NCBI RefSeq assembly: GCF_003669035.1
Contig: NZ_CP033070.1
Coordinates: forward strand, 4,464,001-4,528,000
Direction of reading: 5' to 3'
Source: Chryseobacterium sp. 3008163
GTDB lineage: Bacteria > Bacteroidota > Bacteroidia > Flavobacteriales > Weeksellaceae
Length of the DNA stretch: 64,000 bases
The position numbers were made by a program, and so were the translations under genes. The notes beneath the pieces are model-generated. The model saw nothing but the letters and a program-made list of their open reading frames with translations, made no database searches and was not told the DNA's origin. Shown here piece after piece: positions 43,290 through 52,931 of this stretch (within the stretch, counting starts at the first letter, position 1; each line of letters starts with the position of its first letter).

Positions 43290-46200
43290 TTATTCAGCTA
43301 AATTGATGTCTTTTGGTTTGATTGGCTTGATTTTCTCCTGTAACGTCTGGAAAACCACGTACAACACAGGAATTACAAAAACTCCTAAGATCGTACCTAT
43401 CAATAGTCCAATCGAAGCACCTGTTGCAATTGATCGGTTACCAACAGCACCAATTCCGCTTGCTAAAACCAATGGTAATAAACCGAAGATAAAGGCTAAT
43501 GACGTCATCAAAATCGGTCTCAATCTAGCCTTAGCTGCATTAATTGCCGACTCTACAATTGTTTCACCATGATGTCTTCTCTGAACCGCAAATTCGATAA
43601 TTAAAATCGCATTTTTCGCCAATAATCCAACCAACATGATCAATGCAATCTGGAAGTAAATGTTGTTCTCTAATCCCATTATTTTCTGTCCGAAATAAGC
43701 GCCCATCACCCCAAGAGGAAGTGAAATAACTACAACCAAAGGCAAAATGTAACTTTCGTACTGAGCAGAAAGGATGAAATAAACGAATACTAAACTCAAA
43801 GCAAAGATCAATAATGTCTGAGATCCTGAACTTAATTCTTCTCTTGTAAGACCTGTAAATTCAACATCATAATTCTGATCCAAGGTTTCTTTTGCAACCT
43901 CCTGAACCGCAGTAATCGCATCACCAGAACTGAATCCGGCTTTGTTGGCTCCTGTGATTTTCACCGAAGTAAATAAGTTGTAACGACCAACAGATTGTGG
44001 ACCATAAGTCTTATTCAAACTTACAAACTGTGAAATTGGTGACATTTCTCCTGAACTTGTCTTCACATAATATTGATTAAGATCTTCTGCACTGACTCTG
44101 TTTTCAGGAAGTGCTTGAATCATTACTCTGAACTGTTTTCCGTATTTAGTAAAGTCAGCTCCGTAAATTCCACCGATATATCCCTGCATCGTTGCCAAAA
44201 TATCATTCACAGAAACTCCTTTTTGCTTAGCTAAAGGAACATTGATCTCCATCATGTACTGCGGATATTTGGTATTGAATGAAGTCTGAGCAAATTCAAT
44301 TTCCGGTCTCTGCATTAAGTTTCCGATGAATTCGTTGGTTTTAGCATCCAATTCAGCAAAATCACCTCCTGATTTATCCAAAAGTACCATTTCAAAACCT
44401 GCACTGTTACCGAATCCCGGCACACTTGGCGGCTGGAAGAATACTACTTTCGCATCCGGCACTTTTCCTGCTAGACCAAATAATCGTTTCGAAATTTCTT
44501 CAGAAGATAAGCCATCTCCTTTTCTATCGTCAAAAGGTTTTAATTTAATGAAGGCAAGTCCGTTATTACTACCGTTTCCGGATAATAATCCTCTTCCCGT
44601 AGAAATCGTGACATTCTGAATTCCAGGAATCTTCATGGCGTCTTTCTGCAAAGTTTTCAAAACATTGTAGGTTCTTTCCATCGATGCTCCCGGAGGAAGT
44701 TGAACATCGGTAAAGATAATTCCTCTGTCTTCTGTAGGTACGAAACCTTTTTTCATGCTTCCGTTAGCCCAATAGATAATTCCTCCTGTAACGATAAGAA
44801 TAACTACAGTCACCCATTTATGTTTAATCAGGAAATTAAATCCTCTTCCGTAACGGTCAGTTGCAGTTTTGAAACCGATATTAAATTTATAGAAGAACTT
44901 CTGAATGAAATTTTTATTTTTATAATCTTCGTGATGATCTTCGTGTGGTTTTAAGAATAATGAACATAAAACCGGACTCAACGTCAATGCATTTACCGCT
45001 GAAATAATGATTGCAATAATCAAAGTAATCCCAAATTGCTGATAAAATACACCGGTAGGACCTGTAATAAATGTTACCGGAATAAATACCGCTGCCATTA
45101 CCAAAGTAATCGAGATAATCGCACCTGTGATTTCATCCATTGCCTCAACGGTTGCTTTTTTAGCATTAGAAACACCATTTTCCATCTTGGCGTGTACAGC
45201 CTCGACGACGACAATCGCATCATCGACCACAATACCAATTGCCAGTACCAAAGCAAAAAGCGTCAGTAAGTTTAATGAATATCCAAATAAATTTAGGAAA
45301 AAGAAGGTACCCACGATCGAAACCGGAACCGCAATCGCCGGAATCAAAGTTGATCTGAAATCCTGTAAGAAAATATATACCACGATGAATACCAAGATAA
45401 ATGCTTCAATCAAAGTATGAATTACTTTTTCGATAGATGCATCCAAAAACTCATTAGTATCAAAGTTAAAAGTATATTTTACGCCTTCAGGATATGAACC
45501 TTCATTTTCCTTAAGCTGTTTTTTGATATTTTCAATAATTTCCTGAGCATTCGATCCCGGAGTCTGGAAAACCCCCATACTGATTGATGGATTATCACCA
45601 TTTTCACCAACTCCAGAATAAGAAAGTCCACCTAATTCTACTTTAGCAACATCTTTCAGCATTAAATTCTGGCCATCCGGAAGAGATTTAATGATAATGT
45701 CATCGTACTGCTCTTTTTCACTAAACTTTCCGACATATTTGATGATATATTCGAAAGAGCTTCCGCTGTTTTGACCTAAAGATCCTGCAGCTGCTTCTCT
45801 ACTTTGGTCATTGATGGCAGTTGTAACTTCAGTTGGTGTAATTCCATATGCTGCCAATTTAGCAGGATCTAGCCAAACTCTCATTGAGTAGTTTTTTCCA
45901 CCAAAAACGTTGGCTTCACCTACTCCATTAATTCTTTGAAGATTTGGGATAACGTTGATATTCAAAAAGTTTTGAAGATAAACGTCATCAATATTTTTAT
46001 TCTCAGAATAGAAAGAAAGGTACATCAATGCACTTGTCTGCTGTTTCTGAGTAACAACACCCGCTCTTGTCACTTCACTTGGTAGTAAAGGGGAAGCTCT
46101 AGCAACACGATTTTGTACGTTTACCGCAGCAATATCTGCATCAACTCCCTGCTTGAAAAACACCTGAATCTGAGCCGAACCGTCGTTTCCAGCTGTTGAA

Positions 46201-46436
46201 GTAATGTAATCCATTCCTTCAACACCATTGATTTGCTCCTCCAAAGGAACAACCACACTCTTCATTACGGTTTCAGCGTTGGCTCCGGTATAGTTTGCTC
46301 TCACACTCACTGTTGCCGGTGCAATGTCGGGATACTGTGTAACCGGAAGCGCTGTAAGTCCCAAAACCCCGAGAATAACGATCAGGATGGAGATTACAGT
46401 GGATAAAACCGGTCTGTTAATAAAGTTCTTTATCAT
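43290..46436 (-). CDS. RND multidrug efflux transporter, HAE1 (AcrB) type
   Basis: 1048 residues, full length, with 12 membrane segments in two halves. It starts FINRPVLSTVISILIVILGVLG. The proton-relay Asp pair is visible in GIVVDDAIVVVEAVHAK in the fourth helix (about 405). Porter-domain landmarks include GAMEDI-like GVEGMDYITSTAGNDGSAQ. It exports drugs, bile-salt-like or lipophilic compounds using proton motive force. It starts one base inside the adaptor stop region, so translation is coupled. Confidence 0.97.
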   Translation of the reverse strand: MIKNFINRPVLSTVISILIVILGVLGLTALPVTQYPDIAPATVSVRANYTGANAETVMKSVVVPLEEQINGVEGMDYITSTAGNDGSAQIQVFFKQGVDADIAAVNVQNRVARASPLLPSEVTRAGVVTQKQQTSALMYLSFYSENKNIDDVYLQNFLNINVIPNLQRINGVGEANVFGGKNYSMRVWLDPAKLAAYGITPTEVTTAINDQSREAAAGSLGQNSGSSFEYIIKYVGKFSEKEQYDDIIIKSLPDGQNLMLKDVAKVELGGLSYSGVGENGDNPSISMGVFQTPGSNAQEIIENIKKQLKENEGSYPEGVKYTFNFDTNEFLDASIEKVIHTLIEAFILVFIVVYIFLQDFRSTLIPAIAVPVSIVGTFFFLNLFGYSLNLLTLFALVLAIGIVVDDAIVVVEAVHAKMENGVSNAKKATVEAMDEITGAIISITLVMAAVFIPVTFITGPTGVFYQQFGITLIIAIIISAVNALTLSPVLCSLFLKPHEDHHEDYKNKNFIQKFFYKFNIGFKTATDRYGRGFNFLIKHKWVTVVILIVTGGIIYWANGSMKKGFVPTEDRGIIFTDVQLPPGASMERTYNVLKTLQKDAMKIPGIQNVTISTGRGLLSGNGSNNGLAFIKLKPFDDRKGDGLSSEEISKRLFGLAGKVPDAKVVFFQPPSVPGFGNSAGFEMVLLDKSGGDFAELDAKTNEFIGNLMQRPEIEFAQTSFNTKYPQYMMEINVPLAKQKGVSVNDILATMQGYIGGIYGADFTKYGKQFRVMIQALPENRVSAEDLNQYYVKTSSGEMSPISQFVSLNKTYGPQSVGRYNLFTSVKITGANKAGFSSGDAITAVQEVAKETLDQNYDVEFTGLTREELSSGSQTLLIFALSLVFVYFILSAQYESYILPLVVVISLPLGVMGAYFGQKIMGLENNIYFQIALIMLVGLLAKNAILIIEFAVQRRHHGETIVESAINAAKARLRPILMTSLAFIFGLLPLVLASGIGAVGNRSIATGASIGLLIGTILGVFVIPVLYVVFQTLQEKIKPIKPKDINLAE

Positions 46437-47620
46437 TAGAATTTCGGTTTTACTGATTGTACAAGACTATCCATGCTTACTTTTTTAGGTTTTACGGCAG
46501 TTCCAGGCTTAATGTTTCCTGTACCTGCTGCAATAATGACTTCACCTTTTTTAAGCCCGGATTTTATTAAAGCTAAATTGTCAATTCTTTCGATTACTTC
46601 AACAACGGTATTTCTTGCGGTGTCTTTTTCAACTTTATAAACGTAAACAATACCTTGCTGTTCATAAGTTGCACTTTCCGGAACCACCAAAACATTGTCA
46701 AATGTTTTAGGGAATCTTATCGTTCCACTATTTCCGTTGCTTAAAAGTTTCTGTGCATTTTTGAATGCAACTCTGAACTGAATCGTTCCGGTTGTTGCGT
46801 CGATAGAACCTGTAATAGCCTCTATTCTTCCTTTTTCAGGATATAAACTTCCGTTTGCCAATTGTAATTCAACCATCGGAAGGTTTTTTATTTTTTCAGG
46901 AACAGATGCTCCGACAGATTTTTCAAGGAAATCGAAATATTCTTTTTCATTCATTGAAAAATAGGCAAATACTTCTGAAGTATCTGAAATCGTCGTTAGT
47001 GCCATTTGGTCTGTTGGTCCTACTAAACTTCCTACTTTTAAAGGTAATTTACCAATCACACCGGATATAGGCGCACGAATAATTGAATAATCAACATTAG
47101 CAGCTGCTCCTTTGTAATTTGCATTTGCCTGTTGTCTTGCAGCGATTGCCTGCTGAACCTGAGCCTGAGCCTGAGAAAGATTAGCTTGTGCAGTTTGAAG
47201 CTGAATATTGCTGATAATATTTTTTTCAACCAAAGGTTTCAACTTGTTTACTTCAACCTGTGCTGCATTTACTGCCGCCTGAGCTGCTGCAATATTAGAT
47301 TGTGCGGCACCTACTCCTGCTTTCGCTGCTGCTGCAGTTTCATTTAAAGTATTAGTTTCTAGACGGAATAAAGGTTGTCCTTTCGTTACATATTGCCCTT
47401 CATCTACCAAAACCTGAGTGATATAACCCGAAATTTTGGCTCTCACGTCATTGTTTACTCTACCCTGAATACTTGCAGGGAAAATATCGTATCCCGTTAT
47501 ATTTTTATTTTCTACTGATATTACAGGAAATGGTTTGGGACCATCCTGTTTCGGAGCTTCTTTTTTGCAGGCAGTCAGAGAAAATGCTGCTACAGAAAAT
47601 AGTATAAGCTTGTTTGTCAT
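46436..47620 (-). CDS. RND efflux periplasmic adaptor (membrane fusion protein)
   Basis: 394 residues. It is a lipoprotein with the lipobox SLTACKKE. The lipoyl half-motif VRAKISGYITQVLVDEGQYVTKGQPLFRLE is followed by a long Ala/Gln-rich coiled-coil hairpin (about 95-165), then the second lipoyl half and beta-barrel (YSIIRAPISGVIGKL). This is the AcrA/MexA-type arrangement. It is the first structural gene of the operon. Confidence 0.96.
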   Translation of the reverse strand: MTNKLILFSVAAFSLTACKKEAPKQDGPKPFPVISVENKNITGYDIFPASIQGRVNNDVRAKISGYITQVLVDEGQYVTKGQPLFRLETNTLNETAAAAKAGVGAAQSNIAAAQAAVNAAQVEVNKLKPLVEKNIISNIQLQTAQANLSQAQAQVQQAIAARQQANANYKGAAANVDYSIIRAPISGVIGKLPLKVGSLVGPTDQMALTTISDTSEVFAYFSMNEKEYFDFLEKSVGASVPEKIKNLPMVELQLANGSLYPEKGRIEAITGSIDATTGTIQFRVAFKNAQKLLSNGNSGTIRFPKTFDNVLVVPESATYEQQGIVYVYKVEKDTARNTVVEVIERIDNLALIKSGLKKGEVIIAAGTGNIKPGTAVKPKKVSMDSLVQSVKPKF

Positions 47621-47622
47621 TT

Positions 47623-48087
47623 TTATAGTTTATTAAGTGATTCCTGAATATTTACGATATTTTTATTTAAAAGAGATTTGTAGACTTCCATTTTATCTTC
47701 AAAATCCTTGTCATCTACTTTCTTTAATTTTCTGAATTTCCGAAGGGCTTCTATCAGGTTGAGCTCGTCCTGCATTTTCTGAACAATCTTTTCAAACCTC
47801 ACTTTCTTGTACTCGGTGTTGGTGTAAAAATACCTTCTTCGCTCATCTATTTTATTTACATCAATAATCAATTGAGCATTGAGCAGCAATTTGATATTGG
47901 TGGAAACCGAACTTTTGCTTGCTGAAAAAACATCCACAAATTCATCAAAAGTAATTCCTACCTTTTCAAAATCGAAAATAAGATAGGAATAGATTTTAGA
48001 AGCCAATGGAGGAAGATTAAACATCGTGCTGCAAAACTTTACTGCATCCTGAAAGATCTTCTCGTCAATTTCTATACTTTTATTCAT
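47623..48087 (-). CDS. GbsR/MarR-type winged-helix regulator of the efflux operon
   Basis: 154 residues. FCSTMFNLPPLASKIYSYLIF, then the helix-turn-helix FVDVFSASKSSVSTNIKLLLNAQLI, the wing DERRRYFYTNTEY and a C-terminal coiled coil match the GbsR-like branch of MarR regulators found beside RND pumps in Bacteroidota. It ends two bases before the adaptor start and has a palindrome upstream. It is most likely a repressor of its own operon. Confidence 0.9.
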   Translation of the reverse strand: MNKSIEIDEKIFQDAVKFCSTMFNLPPLASKIYSYLIFDFEKVGITFDEFVDVFSASKSSVSTNIKLLLNAQLIIDVNKIDERRRYFYTNTEYKKVRFEKIVQKMQDELNLIEALRKFRKLKKVDDKDFEDKMEVYKSLLNKNIVNIQESLNKL

Positions 48088-48184
48088 AGGTAGAAATTAT
48101 TTGTTAGTAATAGCTCTGTAATGTTAAAAATATTTCAGTTGATCTGAAAATCACTAACTACAATCCATAGCATATTAATCTGAA

Positions 48185-48211
48185 CAAAAGTAAAACTTAG
48201 TTCGGAACTAA
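48185..48211 (-). promoter_or_regulatory. Promoter -7 and operator palindrome of efflux regulator
   Basis: TTAGTTC-G-GAACTAA (48197-48211) is a perfect 7-bp inverted repeat. On the minus strand the -7 match TACTTTTG (48192-48185) lies four bases further on, so a bound regulator would block RNA polymerase. A GTTCG/CGAAC pair overlaps it. Confidence 0.65.
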
Positions 48212-48290
48212 ACGAACAAACTCAATAGAGTTTATGAATATATAGTTTCTTAAAGAATCAATCGAAACTGATTTAACCTTTTGAAGTTTT

Positions 48291-48809
48291 TTAAATCAAT
48301 ACCTTTTCAAACGCTTTTCTCATTCCGGAATTCAAAAGAACTTCACCACAATAAATATACCCTTTATTTTCTAAAATCTTGAGCATTGCGTAGTTGTCAA
48401 AATTGGTATCGACCTTTATGCTATGCACATTTTGAGACTTTACATAGTCTTCAATGACATCGAATAGTTTTTTGGCAAGACCTTGTCCTGCAAACCTCTC
48501 AGAAACTGCAACTCTATGAATGACAACAAATTCACCATTGGTAAGCCAAGCTCCATCTATAGTACTGTAGGCCGGTTCATCATTAAAAATCAAGGCAACA
48601 TATACGGCAATCTCATCATTTACCGTAAATACAAATCCGAAATTTTTAGCGATATCACTTTCAACTGTTTGCTCATTTGGATAACCATTTTGCCATTGTG
48701 TACTGCCATCAATTCTTCTTCGTTCAATAGATTGTTGAATGATTTCCCAGATGATATCTTTATCTGAAATTTCTGCTTTCCTGAATTTGATGGTATTATT
48801 TTGAGTCAT
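48291..48809 (-). CDS. GNAT-family N-acetyltransferase
   Basis: 172 residues from the ATG at 48809 (MTQNNTIKFRKAEISDKD); an ATG 33 bases upstream is also in frame. The acetyl-CoA-binding core is GEFVVIHRVAVSERFAGQGLAKKLFDVIEDY with R-x2-G-x-G/A (RFAGQGLA), followed by IKVDTNFDNYAMLKILENKGY, typical of the YjaB/RimI-like GNAT family. Substrate unknown. It stands alone between two regulated units. Confidence 0.92.
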   Translation of the reverse strand: MTQNNTIKFRKAEISDKDIIWEIIQQSIERRRIDGSTQWQNGYPNEQTVESDIAKNFGFVFTVNDEIAVYVALIFNDEPAYSTIDGAWLTNGEFVVIHRVAVSERFAGQGLAKKLFDVIEDYVKSQNVHSIKVDTNFDNYAMLKILENKGYIYCGEVLLNSGMRKAFEKVLI

Positions 48810-48899
48810 TGAGTTTGTTTTTTTAAGATTTAAAAATTTCATGTGTAATGATTTATTATTTGATAATCAATAATTACATTTTTTAAATTTGACAAAAAA

Positions 48900-48931
48900 A
48901 ACCGAAAACTAATTTGAATTAATTTTCGGTT
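48900..48931 (-). terminator. Terminator after DUF2007 gene
   Basis: AACCGAAAA (48900-48908) pairs with TTTTCGGTT (48923-48931); the stem can extend inward through AATT words. The minus-strand side has a U run (48893-48900). Confidence 0.75.
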
Positions 48932-48967
48932 CCGAAGTAGTAAAATTTAAAATTATGAAATTGATTT

Positions 48968-49198
48968 TTATTGATTCTGATTTTGTTGAAGATAAGCATC
49001 AATCACATCAAATGCTTTCTTCTCATCTTGCAAATCTACCATTACCTTCAGCGATGTCGCAGTAGGCGTTGTCGTAAAAGTAAGATAATTATTTTCTACG
49101 GCATTGGTAATTTGCGCATCCTCTAATTTAGACTTGATCAACTGAATTTCTGAAGGTTTATCACTTTCAAAAACTGATACTCTCGTGTTACGTTCCAT
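48968..49198 (-). CDS. DUF2007 (putative signal-transducing) small protein
   Basis: 76 residues. The pattern RVSVFESDKPSEIQLIKSKLEDAQITNAVENN followed by VMVDLQDEKKAFDVIDAYL matches the short DUF2007 domain, a ferredoxin-like fold related to the PII/ACT style. It is 63 bases after the lysine transaminase on the same strand, with no terminator between, so it may share its transcript. Function unknown. Confidence 0.85.
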   Translation of the reverse strand: MERNTRVSVFESDKPSEIQLIKSKLEDAQITNAVENNYLTFTTTPTATSLKVMVDLQDEKKAFDVIDAYLQQNQNQ

Positions 49199-49261
49199 AT
49201 AATATACATTTTGAGTATCTAAATATAGGATGTTTTTTTTACAATTCCAAATTTTGAAATT

Positions 49262-50587
49262 TTAAATTTTATTAATATTGCTCTCAATTTTGTCTAAAGC
49301 AATCTGAATTTCTTCTTTTGTAACATTCAAATGCGGTCTGAAACGTATTGACTGATCGCCACATGAAAGTATGATTAATCCTTCTTCAAATAAGATATCT
49401 CTCAAATCATTTCTTTGTTCTTGTGTCGGCAAATCAATGGCACACATCAACCCTCTTCCTCTTGCATTAGAAATTTTCTCAGGATATTTTTGAGCTAAGT
49501 TTTGTAAGCCTTCTAATAAATAGTCACCAACAATTCTTGCATTTTCAACTAAATTTTCTTTTTCAATCACTTCCATTACCAATTGGAAACGCAGCATATC
49601 AATAAAGTTACCTCCAAAAGTTGAATTGATTCTTGAGCTTTCTCTGAAAACATTATTTGGAACTTCATCAAATTTTTCTTTGTTCGCTAAAACTCCACAA
49701 ACCTGAGTTTTTTTACCAAAAGCAATAATATCCGGTCTTACACTGAAATGTTCAAAAGACCACATTTTTCCTGTGATTCCGATTCCTGTTTGTACTTCAT
49801 CAAAAATTAATAAAACTTCATGCTCGTCACACAATTTTCTTAATTCAACAAAAAATTCATCTCTGAAATGGTTGTCGCCACCTTCTGCCTGAATTGGTTC
49901 GATGATGATGCACGCAACCTTGTCAGGATTTGATAAAATTGCTTCACCAATATTTAATAATGCTAATCTTTCATTATTGATGGTTTCTTCAAGATTTTCT
50001 TCAGTAATCGGGAAAGTCAGTTTTGGATTTAGAATTCTTGGCCATTCAAACATTGGGAAATACTGATATTTTCTGGGGTCTGAAGTATTTGTTAAACTCA
50101 AAGTATAACCGCTTCTTCCGTGAAATGCCTGTCTAAAATGAATACAAATTCCGGCTTCAATATCAAGACCTTTGTCGAAATTTTTTCTTGTTTTCCAATC
50201 AAAACATGCTTTCATCGCATTCTCAACACCCATTGCTCCACCTTCAATGAAAAATGCATACTGAAGTTCTTCTGGCATTACAACTCTTTCAAAAGTCTCC
50301 AAAAAGTCTGCATATTCTTTAGAATAAACGTCTGCCAAAGTGGGTTTATTGATGGCCATTTTGCCTAACCATTCAGATCTTTCAACCAAATAAGGATGAT
50401 TATATCCAATCGAAGCCGAACCGAACATTGAAAACATATCCAGATAATTTTTACCTGTAAGTGAATCATGAATCCAAGATCCATGAGAGTTTTCTATGTC
50501 CATGACAAAATCAAAACCGTCTGCCAGAACGTGTTTTCCAACGGTTTCTTTTACTTTATTTATTTTTGTTTCTAGTGTATTGTCCAT
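49262..50587 (-). CDS. lat: L-lysine 6-transaminase
   Basis: 441 residues, a class III PLP aminotransferase. It removes the epsilon-amino group of lysine onto 2-oxoglutarate, giving 2-aminoadipate 6-semialdehyde, which cyclises to piperideine-6-carboxylate. The family-specific segments MFSMFGSASIGYNHP, FIEGGAMGVENAMKACFDWK and HFRQAFHGRSGYTLSLTNT are present. The PLP-binding Asp is in LLIFDEVQTGIGITG and Lys in IAFGKKTQVCGVL. Its neighbour upstream is the matching semialdehyde dehydrogenase. Confidence 0.94.
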   Translation of the reverse strand: MDNTLETKINKVKETVGKHVLADGFDFVMDIENSHGSWIHDSLTGKNYLDMFSMFGSASIGYNHPYLVERSEWLGKMAINKPTLADVYSKEYADFLETFERVVMPEELQYAFFIEGGAMGVENAMKACFDWKTRKNFDKGLDIEAGICIHFRQAFHGRSGYTLSLTNTSDPRKYQYFPMFEWPRILNPKLTFPITEENLEETINNERLALLNIGEAILSNPDKVACIIIEPIQAEGGDNHFRDEFFVELRKLCDEHEVLLIFDEVQTGIGITGKMWSFEHFSVRPDIIAFGKKTQVCGVLANKEKFDEVPNNVFRESSRINSTFGGNFIDMLRFQLVMEVIEKENLVENARIVGDYLLEGLQNLAQKYPEKISNARGRGLMCAIDLPTQEQRNDLRDILFEEGLIILSCGDQSIRFRPHLNVTKEEIQIALDKIESNINKI

Positions 50588-50655
50588 ATTTTTAAATGAG
50601 TAATTGGTAATAAGCAGTGAGTAATTTAAATATCAAAACTCAGCTTTTAAAATAT

Positions 50656-52205
50656 TTATAAATCAAATTTAATTCCCTGAGCTAATGGAAGACTTGCCGT
50701 GTAATTAATCGTATTGGTTTGTCTTCTCATATAGTATTTCCAGACATCAGAGCCAGATTCTCTTCCGCCTCCTGTTTCTTTTTCACCACCAAAAGCTCCG
50801 CCAATTTCAGCACCTGAAGTTCCAATGTTAACGTTGGCAATTCCACAGTCTGAACCGGCTTGAGAAAGGAATAATTCTGCTTCTCTCAAGTTCTGCGTCA
50901 TAATTGCAGAAGATAATCCCTGAGGAACATCATTCTGAATTTCAATAGCTTCTTCTAAGGTTTTGTATTTAATTAAATATAAAATTGGTGCAAAAGTTTC
51001 ATGCTGTACGATTTCAAAAGAATTTTCAACTTCAGCGATACACGGTTTTACGTAGCATCCTGATTCGTAATCTTTCCCTTTCAAAACTCCACCTTCCACA
51101 ACAAATTTCCCACCTTCCTGAATACAGTTTTCAATCGCTAATTCGTATTGATTCACTGCGTGAACGTCGATAAGCGGTCCAACGTGCATATTTTCATCCA
51201 AAGGATTTCCAATTTTCAATTGTCCGTAAGCTTTTACCAAACGGTTCTTTACTTCGTCATAAACATCTTCATGAATAATCAATCTTCTTGTCGAAGTACA
51301 TCTTTGTCCTGCAGTTCCTACCGCTCCAAAAACAGCTCCAATGATTGACATATCCAGATCGGCATCTTTAGAAATAATGATGGCGTTGTTTCCGCCCAAT
51401 TCAAGGATTGATTTTCCGAATCTTTCAGCCACTTTAGAAGAAACCATTCTTCCTACTTTGGTTGAACCTGTAAATGAAATCAATGAAACTCGTTTGTCAT
51501 CGACTAATTTTTGTCCGATCTCGTGATCTGAAACCAAAACACTCGAAATACCTTCTGGAAGATTGTTTTCTTTTAGAACTTCTATCATGATATTCTGACA
51601 AGCAATTGCACAGAAAGGAGTTTTTTCTGATGGTTTCCAGATGGTAACGTTTCCGCAAATCCAAGCTAAAGCGGTATTCCAAGCCCAAACAGCCACCGGA
51701 AAGTTGAAAGCGGTAATCACACCCACAATTCCAAGTGGATGATATTGTTCGTACATTCTGTGACCTGGTCTTTCTGAATGCATGGTGTACCCGTGAAGCT
51801 GTCTTGAAAGACCTACCGCAAAATCGCAGATGTCGATCATTTCCTGAACTTCACCAAGACCTTCCTGTAAAGATTTTCCCATTTCGTAAGAAACGAGTTT
51901 CCCCAAATCGTCTTTATATTCTCTTAATTTCTGACCCAATTGTCTTACAAACTCTCCTCTCTTAGGAGCAGGGATCATTCTGAATTCTTTGAAAGCTTGC
52001 TGTGCAGTTTCAATTACTTTGTCGTAATCTTTCTCTGCTGAAGTTTTTATTTTTCCGATTAATCTTCCGTCTGACGGTGAATAACTTTCGATTGTTTTCC
52101 CGGAAGCGAAAAATTTACCTCCCATAGAGGTTCCCTTATTTTCATCTTTTATTCCGAGATTTTTTAAAGATTTTTCAATTCCGAAATCTTTGATTTTTTT
52201 GACAT
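50656..52205 (-). CDS. Aminoadipate-semialdehyde / P6C dehydrogenase (ALDH7 type), one-base frameshift at start
   Basis: The bulk is a full ALDH7A1/AmaB-like enzyme that oxidises 2-aminoadipate semialdehyde to 2-aminoadipate. It has GEVQEMIDICDFAVGLSRQLHG, Glu in SILELGGNNAIII and the nucleophile Cys in GTAGQRCTSTRRL. The open frame extends to 52275 with an odd hydrophobic N-terminus. Adding one A (coding strand) to the A7 run at 52194-52200 gives ATG 52205 reading MSKKIKDFGIEKSLKNLGI and a 516-residue protein of normal length. I take the longer N-terminus as an artefact. Confidence 0.9.
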
Positions 52206-52284
52206 AAATGTTACTTTTCGTTTTGCCTAAGATAAAAAGAATATTGGGAATGGTAAAATTTTTATGATTTAACATTATTTTTAT

Positions 52285-52314
52285 TTGGAATCATTATAAA
52301 CATATTTATCTTTG
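52285..52314 (+). promoter_or_regulatory. Promoter of small membrane protein gene
   Basis: TTG at 52285-52287, a 19-base spacer and TATCTTTG at 52307-52314 match the Bacteroidota consensus exactly. The ATG follows 25 bases later. Confidence 0.75.
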
Positions 52315-52339
52315 CAGGATAATTTACACACTTTCAGGA

Positions 52340-52534
52340 ATGGAAACCAATAAATCTGTACAAGAACCTGATGAAGAGAAAAAATCTAGATGGAAGAAAA
52401 TGCTGAAGAAATTCGGGATTGGCGGAATTATTTTTTTTACGGTAAAAGGAATTATCACTTCTACACTGATTTATTTTCTTGGTAAAAACTTCTGGACCAT
52501 CATCAGTGGTTATTTTACAGGAATTTTTCAATAA
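52340..52534 (+). CDS. Small single-pass membrane protein
   Basis: 64 residues. A charged N-terminal half (EPDEEKKSRWKKMLKKFG) is followed by a hydrophobic segment GIGGIIFFTVKGIITSTLIYFL and a short tail. It has its own consensus promoter and terminator, which supports expression. It resembles short flavobacterial membrane proteins of unknown role. It is divergent from the ALDH gene and convergent with the RHH gene. Confidence 0.75.
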   Translation: METNKSVQEPDEEKKSRWKKMLKKFGIGGIIFFTVKGIITSTLIYFLGKNFWTIISGYFTGIFQ

Positions 52535-52535
52535 A

Positions 52536-52563
52536 AAAAGCAAAGAATCTCTTCTCTGCTTTT
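52536..52563. terminator. Bidirectional terminator between convergent small genes
   Basis: AAAAGCAAAGA (52536-52546) pairs with TCTCTGCTTTT (52553-52563) with one mismatch, with A and T runs outside. Confidence 0.7.
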
Positions 52564-52582
52564 CATTTTAGTTAAACTTATT

Positions 52583-52775
52583 CTATTCTTTTTCTTCCTC
52601 CCGGAATTGACTAAATTTTGATTGAGCAAATATTCTATTTGTCCGTTTACACTTCTGAACTCATCATTTGCCCATTTTTCAAGTAACTTATAAGTAGACT
52701 CATCAATCCTGATGACAAAAGATTTTTGCTTTTTGCCGGGGTTTCTGACGAGTTTTTTGGGTTCTGAGATTTCAT
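52583..52775 (-). pseudogene. Ribbon-helix-helix (Arc-like) DNA-binding protein, frameshifted
   Basis: Reading minus-strand frames together gives MKSQNPKKLVRNPGKKQK, then SFVIRIDESTYKLLEKWAND, then EFRSVNGQIEYLLNQNL, an Arc-type RHH domain. ATG 52775 is out of frame with the domain; one base added to the T6 run at 52753-52758 joins them. A second base added to T5 at 52589-52593 gives GRKKKE and a TAG stop at 52583, before the terminator. The repaired protein is exactly 64 residues. Such genes usually sit beside SPFH genes, as here. Without repair the domain has no start codon. Confidence 0.75.
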
Positions 52776-52799
52776 TTTTAGCAGATTTAAAAACTAATT

Positions 52800-52890
52800 A
52801 TTTTAACGCAAAGTTCGCAAAGATTTTTTTACTACTAACTGCTTTTAAGTTAGCAAAGGCGTTTCACTTAGCTAAGAACACGGAGTTTTT
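52800..52890. repeat. Intergenic low-complexity repeat words
   Basis: Words such as TTTAACGCAAAGTTCGCAAAG, AGTTAGCAAAGGCGTTTCAC and GCTAAGAACACGG are of the kind scattered between genes in flavobacterial chromosomes. They lie between the SPFH and RHH genes. No coding or RNA feature is seen. Confidence 0.4.
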
Positions 52891-52931
52891 TTTAAATTAA
52901 ATTCATTAAAAATATCCTTTTTAATTCAACC

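Noticed and set aside
52206..52275. Hydrophobic N-terminal extension of the ALDH gene as a signal or membrane anchor
   Set aside because: The standard MSKKIKDFGIEK start is recovered by one base in an A run, and ALDH7 enzymes are cytosolic.
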